DNA of 38,124 nt from Paludibacteraceae bacterium (GCA_016283095.1 JAEEMG010000014.1:1-38124); one strand, 5' to 3'. Counted from the stretch's first letter, positions 6,884-16,634 are shown. Translations and numbers: made by a program. Notes: generated by a model from the letters alone, not told the origin.

Positions 6884-9343
6884 TTACATCGGGTCGACAT
6901 CAATCTGCACAAACACACTTTTGTGACGAAGCAGAAGATTATCGACACATTGTTTCATAATCTGTTTCGACGGTGCGATATTAGTGTTGGCATCAAGCTT
7001 GATCATGATCTTACGTATATGCAACGTCTGTATCCTTGTGATGACAGGAAGATCCGGGCCATACACAAACTGACCGAAGTGTGAACGCAGCACCGTCGCC
7101 AACTCATACGCTGCAGCTTCTGTCTTATCCACGTCTTTTCCCTTGACCATAAGATTAATCAGGCGATAGAATGGCGGATAACGGAACGCTGTACGCTCAT
7201 TCAGCTGCGACAAATACATGCTTCGATAAGAGTTATGGCACACTTGATCCACAACAGGATGATTCACATCACTTGTTTGCAGCACTACCAAGCCTCGCTT
7301 GCCATGTCTGCCGGCTCGTCCTCCCACCTGCGATATCAACTGGAAAGCTCGTTCATGAGCACGAAAATCTGGATAATGAAGCATTGAATCCGCACTAAGG
7401 ATTCCCACTACCCTAACCTTCTCAAAATCCAATCCCTTGGAAATCATCTGAGTGCCGACAAGGATATCTGTCTTGCCACGCTCAAAATCAGAGATTATAG
7501 ACTCGTAGCTCTTGCGTGATTTTGCCACATCCAGATCAAGACGAGCCACTTTAGCGGAAGGAAAAATCTTGCCGATCTCCTCTTCTGCCTTTTCCGTACC
7601 GAATCCACGGTTGCTAAGTGTGGGATTGCCACACGATGGACAGAATTGTGGAACTGGAATCGTATAACCACAATAATGGCAGACAAGCGAATCATCGTTG
7701 CGATGGAGAGTCAGACTCACATCACAGTAGATGCAGCGAGGCACGTAGGCACAACTCCTGCATTCCATATATGGAGAATATCCACGTCGGTTCTGAAATA
7801 AGATTATCTGCTCATGATTAGCGATGGCACGTGTCATCTCATCAATCAGTTTCTGGCTGAACAATCCCGTCATCTTCTTCTGCAGACGCTCCGTCTTCAC
7901 GTCGACTACATCTATCTCTGGCAACTGGATATCCGCATAACGAGTCAATAGCTCCACAAAACCATATTTTTTGCTCTGTGTGGCATGGAAATAACTCTCT
8001 ATCGACGGAGTTGCTGAGCCAAGCAAAACCTTTGCGTTATGTATTTTCGCTAGAACCACCGCAGCATTACGGGCATGATAACGAGGTGCAGGATCATATT
8101 GTTTGTAGGTATTCTCGTGTTCCTCATCCACAATCACAATTCCTAGATTGCGGAATGGAAGGAAAATTGACGAGCGTACACCAAGAATCACCTTGTATTC
8201 TTTATCCGGCGACAACATGTTCTGCCAGACCTCAACCCTCTCATTATCAGAGAATTTAGAATGATATATACCAAGTTGTTCTCCAAACACACGTCTTAAA
8301 CGAGTGGTGAGCTGAGTAGTAAGAGCGATTTCAGGAAGAAGGAACAAAGCCTGTTTGCCACTCGCTATAGCTTCATCAATAAGTTTGATATAAATCTCCG
8401 TCTTTCCGCAAGAAGTCACGCCATGCAATAAGACGACATCCTTCTGCTGAAAATTGGAAATTATCTCATCATATGCTTTATTCTGGGCATCAGTGAGCGG
8501 ATATCGATCCACAACATTAGCATATTTGCTGTTGTCGATTCTACCTATTTCCTTGTCGTAAAGACGGAAAATATCCTTCTTTATCAATCCTTGTAAGACG
8601 GCAGGTGACGCATCCGCTTTTGCAAGAAGATCCTTTTTAGTCACCTCCTTCTGCTCCCCCTTCACATAAAGACTCGACATAGAAAGGAATTTGAGCAGAA
8701 GTTCAAGTTGTTTGGGTGAACGTTCCAGCTCAGCCGCAGCCTTATTCATGGAGTCTGTATCAAGCAGACGGTCGGAGACGGTGACATAAGTCTCCAGTTT
8801 CGGTTTATAGCCATCCTTCAGCTGTTCATTCAACGTGATAGCCCCCTTAGCGAGAAGCGACTGCATAGTAGGAAGAAGGTTTTTCACCTTAACCAACCTG
8901 CTAAGTTCCTCTATACTCGTCTGTTTGGAAGAAGAAAGGTTTTCCATCACAGCCAATTCCGTCTTCTTGAGCGGCTCTACCTCCTCAAAATCCTCATTTG
9001 CGGCGACGAGGGTTTCACTCTCCATCTTCAGTCCAGAAGGCAAAGCAGCTTTCATCACCTCACCAAGGCTACAGATATAATACTCTGCGATCCATTTCCA
9101 AAGATTAAGTTGAAGCTGAGTGACGACTGGATTACGGTCGAGAACAGAGATGACCTCCTTAATCTCAATATCATCTTCGAAGTCATCGAAGAGTTGGAAA
9201 ACAATACCAGTGTAAAGCTTCTTTTTTCCAACAGGCACCACAACCCTGCCACCGACAATCACGTCGGCAGCCAGCTCATCAGGCACTGCGTAAGTCAGCA
9301 CACGGTTGAGAGCAAGCGGAAGAATAACACTGACATATTTCAT
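6884..9343 (-). CDS. priA: Primosomal replication helicase PriA
   Basis: An 819-residue 3'-5' DNA helicase that reloads the replisome at stalled forks. The N-terminal fork-binding domain is followed by a superfamily 2 helicase. Walker A is GVTSCGKT at 308-315, the DEEH box is at 406-409, and LGSATPS is at 441-447. Eight zinc-binding cysteines are intact: C528, C531, C537, C540, C555, C558, C568 and C571. Motifs V and VI are at GTQMISKGLDF (about 630-640) and QVGGRAGR (about 672-679). Length is normal for the family. The start is the ATG at 9343 (MKYVSVILPLA). Upstream, TATCTTCG (9369-9376, minus strand) is a one-mismatch -7 element with no clear -33 partner. Confidence 0.95.
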   Translation of the reverse strand: MKYVSVILPLALNRVLTYAVPDELAADVIVGGRVVVPVGKKKLYTGIVFQLFDDFEDDIEIKEVISVLDRNPVVTQLQLNLWKWIAEYYICSLGEVMKAALPSGLKMESETLVAANEDFEEVEPLKKTELAVMENLSSSKQTSIEELSRLVKVKNLLPTMQSLLAKGAITLNEQLKDGYKPKLETYVTVSDRLLDTDSMNKAAAELERSPKQLELLLKFLSMSSLYVKGEQKEVTKKDLLAKADASPAVLQGLIKKDIFRLYDKEIGRIDNSKYANVVDRYPLTDAQNKAYDEIISNFQQKDVVLLHGVTSCGKTEIYIKLIDEAIASGKQALFLLPEIALTTQLTTRLRRVFGEQLGIYHSKFSDNERVEVWQNMLSPDKEYKVILGVRSSIFLPFRNLGIVIVDEEHENTYKQYDPAPRYHARNAAVVLAKIHNAKVLLGSATPSIESYFHATQSKKYGFVELLTRYADIQLPEIDVVDVKTERLQKKMTGLFSQKLIDEMTRAIANHEQIILFQNRRGYSPYMECRSCAYVPRCIYCDVSLTLHRNDDSLVCHYCGYTIPVPQFCPSCGNPTLSNRGFGTEKAEEEIGKIFPSAKVARLDLDVAKSRKSYESIISDFERGKTDILVGTQMISKGLDFEKVRVVGILSADSMLHYPDFRAHERAFQLISQVGGRAGRHGKRGLVVLQTSDVNHPVVDQVCHNSYRSMYLSQLNERTAFRYPPFYRLINLMVKGKDVDKTEAAAYELATVLRSHFGQFVYGPDLPVITRIQTLHIRKIMIKLDANTNIAPSKQIMKQCVDNLLLRHKSVFVQIDVDPM

Positions 9344-9516
9344 CTATGATAGGAATCAAAATGTTATGCGAAGATACAGAAAATTATTCATAATTAAGAA
9401 TGCATGATTCACAATGTAGAAGACGTCAGGAAAAGTAATGGAAACATTAATCTCACTACATGTAAGCATTTAACGAATGCGAATCACTCACAGATTTTCT
9501 GGAATAGAAACCTGTC

Positions 9517-9534
9517 AATCCAAAGGTTTGGATT
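9517..9534. other. Short perfect palindrome downstream of the sensor kinase
   Basis: AATCCAAA and TTTGGATT flank two bases in the 247-base gap between the kinase stop and priA. It could be the kinase terminator, but the stem is AT-rich and lacks a T-tract. The rest of the gap holds AT-rich sequence resembling the ATTCATAATTAAGAATGCAT type of repeat. Confidence 0.3.
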
Positions 9535-9590
9535 TGCCTTACAGCATATCCAAATCTTAATTTTTCATATTCAAATACAGAGTAATGATA

Positions 9591-12500
9591 TTAATTAATT
9601 ATCGGGAACTTAACGATGAATGTCGTGCCAACGCCTTCCTCAGTCTCAAATGAGATATCACCCTTACATGCAGTGACGATGCTCTTGGTGATAGCGAGAC
9701 CAAGACCCATTCCACTATTCTTAGTAGTGAAATTAGGTTCAAACATACGTTTCTGTATATCTGGTTTGACACCCGTTCCATTATCCTTTATACGCACCTC
9801 CACATTCATGTCAGTTGTAGAGAGCGAAACATTGACGAATCCCATCTGATCCTCTGGGATTGCCTGAATTGCGTTACGAATAAGATTGTTGAACACCTGC
9901 ATCAACTGTTTCTCATTTCCAAGGATATATACAGGATGATTTACAGTAATGTCAGACTGGACAATCACACCTTCCGGATTATGCAAATACAGAGCGACAG
10001 CATTACGCAATCGCACGACGATGTCAACTCTCTCTGGCTCCACCGCCGTCACCTTCGCAAAATCAGAGAATTCAGTGGCGATACGGGCGAGATTCTCAAT
10101 CTGCTCAACAAGCAGATCAGCTGTATGGTTGAAATACTCCTCAAAATGTTCTGGATCCACCTCCTGCTTTCGTTGCGCTGCCTGAATAGACAGTTTCATA
10201 GGAGTAAGCGGATTTTTGATTTCATGAGCGATCGACCTAGCCATATCACGCCATGCCGTCTCACGCTCACTACGTGCCAGTTTCTCTGCAGACACCACAA
10301 GCTCGTCGACCATCGCATTGTATCTTGACACCAACTGTCCGATCTCATCATTCTTATTTGAATAATAGATCTTCTCATTGGCATTTGTCAATTGGAGACG
10401 CTGCAATTTATTACTTATCTCATAAATAGGAGCAGAGATTCTCATGTTGATCCACCATACAACCAAGAAGGAAAGTGTAATAACAATCAAGAAAGCGTCA
10501 AGCACAAACACAATATAGTTGAACACATCTGAATTTCTGTTTTTATCCAAAACATTGTTCAACACCTGGACATATCCGACCTGAACATTATTCGCATTAT
10601 AAAGATAAGCATACTCTGTGGCGTACTTCTTACCAAGTATCGATTCAACAGTTTTCGGGAATTTAGTGAGGTCACATTTCGAGTTAGCATTCATAATATG
10701 CGACGCATTTTCATTCTTACGTCGTGCTCCCAAACCTTTCAAGTCACTACTTGAAGCAGAATGCTGGAAACCATTTGAATCGTATATTATAATATCTGAG
10801 TGTAGCACCATCGAATATTCCTGAAGAATATAGTCAAGATTGCCAGACGAGATCATCTCCAAATCAGAATGCGTACCAAGTTTTTCCTGTAAAGCCGACT
10901 GCAATGTCATGATCTTCGTATTGCTATTATACTGTATCTCCTGCTCATACTGACGGAGGAAAAACGTAAATGACAACCATGCCGTCGCAATAAAGGCTAT
11001 AGCAAGAGGAGCCAACAGCCACAAAAGCATTCTTGAGAAAATCGAGTTTCTGATACTCTTGTTTTTCAGATACATGGTAATGTAGTACAAAACGACCCAG
11101 AAAAGGAAAATTCCAAATATGGTAGAAACAAGAATCAAATGCATATTGATTGTTATTTCCGGAAGGCTGCAGACAATGTAGCCACCCTTTCCAAACGAAC
11201 GGACATAGTGGTGATAACCGTTTATATTATACGAATAAGCATGTTCACCACGACGCAGACTTGTGCTGTGAGGCGGATAGTGGTAATCACCAGTCCACAT
11301 TTGAAGCTCTCCATCATAATATTTTGCCAAAGCAAGATTATTCCATTGAGACGTATAGCTGCTATACTTAAGGTTGTTTGTTTCAGACGACAAACGGTTG
11401 TACAGAAGCGACGGATAAAACTTCACATACATATCTATCCCCTGATAGTGGAATTTAGCCAAATAGACAAGAGACAGTGCAGCGTCTGCATTGATATAGA
11501 AATTATGGTTATGAATTCTTCTACAGCTGTTTTTAACAAACGATGGAGGCACTGTAGTGTATTTCAATGAATTACGGTCTCGCAAATGAATTGGAGAACC
11601 TGGACGTGACAACTGGATATCAAAATCATACTTTCTCCAATAATCTGTGAAATATTTCTCACGCAGACGAGTCTCAATCTCCAATTGTCTGTCAACAGTG
11701 TCCACAAGATAAGCCTTCAGCACCACATCCTGACGGAATTTACTTTCAACGTTATCCATCAACTGCTCCAACGTCGAATCTGAATTCATCAATGCGTTCG
11801 ATTCTATTTTGCTAGCTAAATTACTGATTTTAAACTCATTTCTGGCAGAACTCAATTTGATCAACAAAGCGACCGCAAAATTCAAAATCAAGAACGCCAT
11901 CAATCCTATGAATATATTTCTTGACTGAATCTTGTAGAAAAAGAAAATGTCTTTCACCAACAGCATTGCTATCATCCATGGGAAAGTGTATTTGACGGAA
12001 TCATCGTCAACCAGAAATACGACGAAAAAGAATACTGAAAAATTAATGATACGTATTAAAATAGCAGACTTTATCGCCAGATTTTTCTGCGTAAGATTCA
12101 TCAGATGGGCAACGACATTCGCATACAAGACAATCCATACGACAAAGACAAACAGAGCCAAAACTGTCTCTTTGGATATATCCTGCACATATGGCACCGC
12201 CAAATCCACATTCGACCGGCTATAAATAAAAACCCTCGCCATTGCATAGACAACGACTCCAAGAGTAATTATCAAGACATGGCCAAGATAAGCGATCAAA
12301 AAATGCCACTTGTCTCCAGAAAAAGACAATGTGTGCGGAAGAAGTCGTTTGATAACAAGCGAGTAATAGAGAATTATAAGAAGGGTATAAAGCAAGACGA
12401 CACCAAGTGGAGTACCTGAACTATCGTCAAACAGGCTTCCTCCAAATATATATGCCGGCTGGCGAATGGAACCGCAGAACAAAATAAACAGCAAAACACA

Positions 12501-13262
12501 TCCTACAATTCCAGCGAAATATAGTTTGGATAATTTTCCGTCGTTATATCTTAAGAATATAATACGGAGCAAGAAATACATGAATATTCCGAATATGATC
12601 CAACTGAACAGACATATCCGCTTACATAACTGGTTTGGCACAGAAATCGTGATATTCTGCAAGCGGAACAATTCTGCTCCATTATTGCCATTCACCACAA
12701 TGGCATCAAGATTATCCGTTCCGACAAACCTCACATGGTTAGGCAAATCAAAGCCATCACAAAACTTATCCACCTTCATTTCGTGCGGATAATAGAATGT
12801 TTTGACTTTTATAAGAGCGATATAGTGATACTCTCCTGACGAAATTTTTGAGCCGACGGTATGGTAATTGGCTGCACAATAATAGAATTCCGACTTGTCT
12901 GGGATAGCAGATAACGAGTCAACATTTATCTCATTGTCTGTCCAATAAATAAGGTTGTTATTCCGATAGACACGACACTCTATACCGTTATCCTCGGACT
13001 GTTTGATATAAAATGGATTTTTTTGAAGTTTCTCTAAATTACCTCCCGTCTCCTGCATCATTTTGGTAAGCAAATCCATAGCGATTGTTTGTTTCTTATG
13101 GAGAGTATTGTTGAACTCTGTAAGATCCAAACTTTTCTGGCTTCGTGTGTAACTGATATAGTCAGACACCAACGCTATTGTCGCCGTCAGGACAAGGACA
13201 GCGAGAACCACATATATATTGGAAACAAGTTTTTTTATAATTTCAATAAAATCTTTTCTCAT
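9591..13262 (-). CDS. Large multi-pass sensor histidine kinase (NtrY-like)
   Basis: A 1223-residue membrane histidine kinase. A first membrane helix (about 13-33) precedes an extracytoplasmic domain of about 180 residues; eight helices follow between about 215 and 470; then a second extracytoplasmic region of about 235 residues, two helices (about 707-770), a third extracytoplasmic sensor of about 145 residues and a last helix (about 915-938). The cytoplasmic part has HAMP, a HisKA site with the phospho-acceptor near H1013 (SIAHEIKNPLTPMKLS), the N-box NNLIRNA, DNGTG and GMGLGLAIT. No receiver domain is fused or adjacent. An in-frame GTG at 13268 is an alternative start, overlapping the rlmH stop. 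The ligand and partner regulator are unknown. Confidence 0.85.
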   Translation of the reverse strand: MRKDFIEIIKKLVSNIYVVLAVLVLTATIALVSDYISYTRSQKSLDLTEFNNTLHKKQTIAMDLLTKMMQETGGNLEKLQKNPFYIKQSEDNGIECRVYRNNNLIYWTDNEINVDSLSAIPDKSEFYYCAANYHTVGSKISSGEYHYIALIKVKTFYYPHEMKVDKFCDGFDLPNHVRFVGTDNLDAIVVNGNNGAELFRLQNITISVPNQLCKRICLFSWIIFGIFMYFLLRIIFLRYNDGKLSKLYFAGIVGCVLLFILFCGSIRQPAYIFGGSLFDDSSGTPLGVVLLYTLLIILYYSLVIKRLLPHTLSFSGDKWHFLIAYLGHVLIITLGVVVYAMARVFIYSRSNVDLAVPYVQDISKETVLALFVFVVWIVLYANVVAHLMNLTQKNLAIKSAILIRIINFSVFFFVVFLVDDDSVKYTFPWMIAMLLVKDIFFFYKIQSRNIFIGLMAFLILNFAVALLIKLSSARNEFKISNLASKIESNALMNSDSTLEQLMDNVESKFRQDVVLKAYLVDTVDRQLEIETRLREKYFTDYWRKYDFDIQLSRPGSPIHLRDRNSLKYTTVPPSFVKNSCRRIHNHNFYINADAALSLVYLAKFHYQGIDMYVKFYPSLLYNRLSSETNNLKYSSYTSQWNNLALAKYYDGELQMWTGDYHYPPHSTSLRRGEHAYSYNINGYHHYVRSFGKGGYIVCSLPEITINMHLILVSTIFGIFLFWVVLYYITMYLKNKSIRNSIFSRMLLWLLAPLAIAFIATAWLSFTFFLRQYEQEIQYNSNTKIMTLQSALQEKLGTHSDLEMISSGNLDYILQEYSMVLHSDIIIYDSNGFQHSASSSDLKGLGARRKNENASHIMNANSKCDLTKFPKTVESILGKKYATEYAYLYNANNVQVGYVQVLNNVLDKNRNSDVFNYIVFVLDAFLIVITLSFLVVWWINMRISAPIYEISNKLQRLQLTNANEKIYYSNKNDEIGQLVSRYNAMVDELVVSAEKLARSERETAWRDMARSIAHEIKNPLTPMKLSIQAAQRKQEVDPEHFEEYFNHTADLLVEQIENLARIATEFSDFAKVTAVEPERVDIVVRLRNAVALYLHNPEGVIVQSDITVNHPVYILGNEKQLMQVFNNLIRNAIQAIPEDQMGFVNVSLSTTDMNVEVRIKDNGTGVKPDIQKRMFEPNFTTKNSGMGLGLAITKSIVTACKGDISFETEEGVGTTFIVKFPIIN

Positions 13263-13264
13263 AA

Positions 13265-13738
13265 TCACTCATGATGATACGGTTCCCCTCTCAATATGGT
13301 GAAAGCTCGATAAATCTGCTCCACGAAAATAAGTCTTATCATCTGGTGCGAAAAGGTCATTTTTGACAGTGATACTTTTCCATTTGCACGTTTGTAGACA
13401 TTAGGGGAGAAACCATAAGGACCGCCAATCAAGAAAACCAAACGTTTTCCGCCAGCATTCATTTTCTTCTGTAAATACTCTGAAAATCCGACAGATGTGA
13501 ATTCTGAGCCATGCTCATCAAGAAGAATCAGCTCATCGTTGTCTGAAATTGCCTGCATAATGAGTTCTTCCTCTTTTTGCTTCTGCTGGTCTTCACTAAG
13601 ATTCTTCGTATTCTTCAGTTCAGGAATCTCTATGAATGAAAATTGAGCATAGTGCGACAATCTATTAACATATTCCTTAATAGACGCAATAAAATTCTTA
13701 TCAACGGTTTTGCCAACTGCTACGAGATCAATTTTCAT
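13265..13738 (-). CDS. rlmH: 23S rRNA pseudouridine-1915 N3-methyltransferase RlmH
   Basis: A 157-residue SPOUT-fold methyltransferase that methylates pseudouridine 1915 in helix 69 of 23S rRNA. Typical signatures are LLDEHG (73-78), FLIGGPYGFSP (102-112), the helix KMTFSHQMIRLIFVEQIYRA, and the C-terminal YHHE. Length matches the family (about 155). Its own promoter lies at 13814-13844. Its stop codon abuts or overlaps the start of the sensor-kinase gene, so the kinase is probably translated from the same message. Confidence 0.95.
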   Translation of the reverse strand: MKIDLVAVGKTVDKNFIASIKEYVNRLSHYAQFSFIEIPELKNTKNLSEDQQKQKEEELIMQAISDNDELILLDEHGSEFTSVGFSEYLQKKMNAGGKRLVFLIGGPYGFSPNVYKRANGKVSLSKMTFSHQMIRLIFVEQIYRAFTILRGEPYHHE

Positions 13739-13813
13739 ACTAATTCATTATCAATTATAGTCAGACGCGAGTTACCGCATCTTAACAGGATTCTTCATTT
13801 CATACAATCGTGG

Positions 13814-13844
13814 CAAAGTTAACTAATTACAGCTAAATCAACAA
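13814..13844 (-). promoter_or_regulatory. Bacteroidetes-type promoter for rlmH
   Basis: On the minus strand, TTG at 13844-13842, a 20-base spacer, and TAACTTTG at 13821-13814. The -33 element lies inside the last codons of the upstream methyltransferase gene. Predicted leader about 70 bases. Confidence 0.7.
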
Positions 13845-14374
13845 AGTTTAATACGCTTAAATAGTTCCCACATCACGATACCAGCAGTGACAGAAACATT
13901 CAGTGAGTGTTTTGTGCCAAACTGAGGGATTTCTATCACACCGTCACTCTCATCAACAACGTCCTGGCGTACACCCTTGACTTCATTTCCCATCACAATA
14001 GCAAATCCTGGTTTGCCCTCTGGCAAAGACAAGTCGTTAAGCATCTCACTTCTCTCAACTTGTTCTATCGAGTAGACATGATAGCCCTGTTTTTTCAACT
14101 GTCTGACAGCATCCAAAGTGTCTTCCGCATACTCCCAGTCAACAGTCAGTTCAGCGCCTAACGCACTTTTATGAATCTCTGCGTTGGGCGGGCACGACGT
14201 GATTCCACACAGCACAATCTTCTCCACAATGAAAGCGTCAGCTGTGCGGAACACTGCACCCACATTGTGCATACTTCTAACATTATCGAGCACTACAACC
14301 AAAGGAATCTTCTTCGTCTGTTTGAACTCCTCTGGAGTGATTCTGTTAAGATCTTCTATTGTAAGTTTTTTCAT
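13838..14374 (-). CDS. TrmH-family (SpoU) RNA methyltransferase
   Basis: A 178-residue SPOUT methyltransferase for 2'-O-methylation of a tRNA or rRNA nucleotide; the target cannot be read from sequence. The three family motifs are present: motif 1 N31 to R43 (NVRSMHNVGAVFRTADA), motif 2 VMGNEVKGV (127-135) and motif 3 IPQFGTKHSLNVSVTAGI (149-166). It is a stand-alone catalytic domain without the N-terminal substrate-binding extension of RlmB-type enzymes. Its ATG overlaps the stop of the S41 peptidase gene by four bases, implying translational coupling to an otherwise unrelated surface protein. Confidence 0.88.
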   Translation of the reverse strand: MKKLTIEDLNRITPEEFKQTKKIPLVVVLDNVRSMHNVGAVFRTADAFIVEKIVLCGITSCPPNAEIHKSALGAELTVDWEYAEDTLDAVRQLKKQGYHVYSIEQVERSEMLNDLSLPEGKPGFAIVMGNEVKGVRQDVVDESDGVIEIPQFGTKHSLNVSVTAGIVMWELFKRIKLC

Positions 14375-15405
14375 TTCTTCTTCACTATATAGTCACACGC
14401 AGTTTCTATAATACTATCCAATTTTTTTCTGTAAGCAAGTTCCTCATCCAAATGCACTTCTATATCCGGATCCACACCGAACTCTGTGATCTGCATGTTT
14501 TTATCATAACACGGATTAGCCGAGAAACGTACTTTCCAACCACATGGCAATTCAGTAGTGAACGGCATGCCACATCCGCCACCTGTCTTTCCTCCAAGAA
14601 TCTTGACGCGAGGCAGACCCTTCATCGCATACACAAATTCATTCGTAGCGCTGAAACAACGGCTATTTGTAAGCACATATACAGGCTTTCTATATATAAC
14701 TCCATCTTTGACAGGAGCAACTTTCTCCGCGACAGGTGATGAAAAATCAGAATGTCCCGGACCAATTTTGTTGACTCGGTATCCGATCACCGTCGTCTCA
14801 TCAATAAAATGAGACACCAACAAATTAACGTTGGCAATCGATCCTCCTCCATTATTTCTCACATCTATAATCAAGCCGTCGGTATCCTCAAACGAATCCA
14901 ATATATTGTTTATATTGCCATTTGAGAAAGATGAAGAAAAACTGCCATAATAAACATACCCTACCTTCCCGTCACGTAATGTCTTATATCTGAGGCCACT
15001 AACACTTCGAGTATCTTTACCCAAATATCTGTCATTATAATTAACTACATTATAATCGAAGTCAATAGGAGTATTGTCAGCGAAATCATATCTTGAGACA
15101 TCAAATGAAGTATAAAGGTTGACATGACCATCCTTCAATTCACCTAACATTTCAGCAAGGATATCAAAATATTCAGTGACAGAGGTGCAATTATAATAAA
15201 CTTTAGGCAAATATTTATCATAAACCAGATCCCATCTCATGATACTATCCTTCTTATAATCAAAGAAACAGTATTTTTCATCTATCTCTTTCCAAAGGAA
15301 ATTGAAGTTCTCCACGACATCAAAATCCTCGTATTTCAAGTCGTCATCACATGAAATAAAAAGAGACGACACAGCCACAGAAATTATAGCAAATATTTTT
15401 TTCAT
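14371..15405 (-). CDS. S41 family peptidase, surface lipoprotein (copy 1)
   Basis: A 344-residue lipoprotein with lipobox ending at C19 followed by DDD, like the acidic lipoprotein export signal of Bacteroidetes, which suggests placement on the cell surface. The peptidase core has KDGHVNL (H94), LIIDVRNNGGG near 178-188, the nucleophile motif RCFSATNEF (S252), GGKTGGG (271-277) and ITEFGVDPDIEV near 306-317. H94, S252 and E308 are plausible catalytic residues by analogy with tricorn/CPAF-type S41 enzymes; this is inference. No PDZ domain is evident. It starts six bases after an outer-membrane protein gene and overlaps the TrmH-family gene. Confidence 0.85.
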   Translation of the reverse strand: MKKIFAIISVAVSSLFISCDDDLKYEDFDVVENFNFLWKEIDEKYCFFDYKKDSIMRWDLVYDKYLPKVYYNCTSVTEYFDILAEMLGELKDGHVNLYTSFDVSRYDFADNTPIDFDYNVVNYNDRYLGKDTRSVSGLRYKTLRDGKVGYVYYGSFSSSFSNGNINNILDSFEDTDGLIIDVRNNGGGSIANVNLLVSHFIDETTVIGYRVNKIGPGHSDFSSPVAEKVAPVKDGVIYRKPVYVLTNSRCFSATNEFVYAMKGLPRVKILGGKTGGGCGMPFTTELPCGWKVRFSANPCYDKNMQITEFGVDPDIEVHLDEELAYRKKLDSIIETACDYIVKKK

Positions 15406-15411
15406 AACCCC

Positions 15412-16266
15412 TTATTCAAATACAGTTGTAAATCGGGAATCCCTATTAAGTCTTCCTTTAAGATTATAATAGTCGTACGACCATCCGACAAGAGCCTGAA
15501 CACTAGTCGTACGATTGTCTATCATATTAATCATGGATTTTGATCGTTCAAACAACATTCCAAGACGCAATGTCGTTTTACGAAGTGGCAATTCTACCAT
15601 CAGTTTGTTTGAAAAACGAAATTTCTCCGAAAAAGAATTAAAATCAAAGAACTCAGATTTATCATACTCTTCCAACGTCAAATCGTAATAAAGCTGAGTG
15701 TATGTAGGGGAGAATACGACTCCTGCCAGACGAAGATCCAACTGATCGGAGAATTTGATCAGACGACGTTTTGTCCGGACGCATAATGTAGGGCGAAACG
15801 ACAAGCCCAACAGGCTCAAATCAGCACGTATGTAAACAGGATTATTTGAATTGCTGAACAACAGGTCCGCTCCAAACTCAAACCCTGCGTATGGGCCACA
15901 AAGCATGTGGAATTTCGGAGTAAGTTTCCAATCATAAAAATGGTGATATTCAAACACATCATAGTAGGAGCTCATCTCCGTCGACTCACTGGTAGGCATC
16001 ATATAAGTCATGCTGACGCGATTGTTCACCAGACTATAGAAATCACATTTTCCAACTGACTGATGTTTGATTGTCTCATTCCAAAACTCATACGTAGTAC
16101 CAGAATAAAGCAATGGAGAAAGGAATGAAACATGATGTGTTTCTCTACCAATGCCCAATCCAAAAGCACGATTTCCAAGTCTGACAGATGCTGAATCCGA
16201 CGTCTCCGCATGCAACGTCGTCAGAAAGAAAAATATGAATGAGATTATAAAAACAAAATTCCTCAT
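15412..16266 (-). CDS. DUF3316-like outer-membrane beta-barrel protein (copy 1)
   Basis: A 284-residue protein with a signal peptide (MRNFVFIISFIFFFLTTLHA) and alternating amphipathic strands typical of an outer-membrane barrel. Characteristic stretches are GLGIGRETHHVSFLSPLLYSG near 37-57 and LPLRKTTLRLGMLFERSKS near 230-250. It resembles DUF3316 proteins of Bacteroidetes, from memory of the LSP-x-x-YSG signature. It is strongly related to the 18161-19030 gene. Both precede an S41 lipoprotein gene by about six bases, so barrel and peptidase probably work together. Confidence 0.75.
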   Translation of the reverse strand: MRNFVFIISFIFFFLTTLHAETSDSASVRLGNRAFGLGIGRETHHVSFLSPLLYSGTTYEFWNETIKHQSVGKCDFYSLVNNRVSMTYMMPTSESTEMSSYYDVFEYHHFYDWKLTPKFHMLCGPYAGFEFGADLLFSNSNNPVYIRADLSLLGLSFRPTLCVRTKRRLIKFSDQLDLRLAGVVFSPTYTQLYYDLTLEEYDKSEFFDFNSFSEKFRFSNKLMVELPLRKTTLRLGMLFERSKSMINMIDNRTTSVQALVGWSYDYYNLKGRLNRDSRFTTVFE

Positions 16267-16290
16267 TTCTAAAAAAAATCAAATACACAA

Positions 16291-16298
16291 CAAAATTA
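16291..16298 (-). promoter_or_regulatory. -7 element upstream of the copy 1 cassette
   Basis: TAATTTTG on the minus strand fits TAnnTTTG, 25 bases before the start codon. No TTG lies at the usual distance of about 20 bases, so only half of the promoter is supported. Confidence 0.4.
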
Positions 16299-16634
16299 GT
16301 GTTTTTCCAAGAAATAAAAAAATGGCTTTTTTTCATATCGTTACTGATATTGCGCAATAAATATAAAAATCAATCACAACGGGCAATCAATCCTATCTGA
16401 AACTTTTTAATAATTTGCTATATAGTTTGAGGATTTTTGTATATTAATCATATCATTCCCAACAATTTATAAAATTGCTTCTCACTTATCAAAACTTATC
16501 AAATTCCCGAGCACACAACAACTCATATCAGAATAAGGCTCACGGCTGGCTAAACAATCTTATAAAAAAAGTTAAAAAGCAACATTTTTCTTTCTTAAAC
16601 ATAGACACCTTTTAACTAAGCTTTCTCTTTTCAC
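16299..16634. other. Divergent intergenic region with 10-bp tandem repeat
   Basis: The 399-base gap between divergent genes (16267-16665) is AT-rich and non-coding. It contains an exact tandem duplication of ACTTATCAAA (16484-16493 and 16494-16503), spaced one helical turn, which could be an operator. Nothing else was recognised. Confidence 0.4.

Noticed and set aside
9591-13262. The large sensor kinase as PorY, partner of PorX
   Set aside because: PorY is described as a much smaller kinase with simple topology, and this gene is about 8 kb away from porX in a separate transcript. The family resemblance is to NtrY-type kinases.
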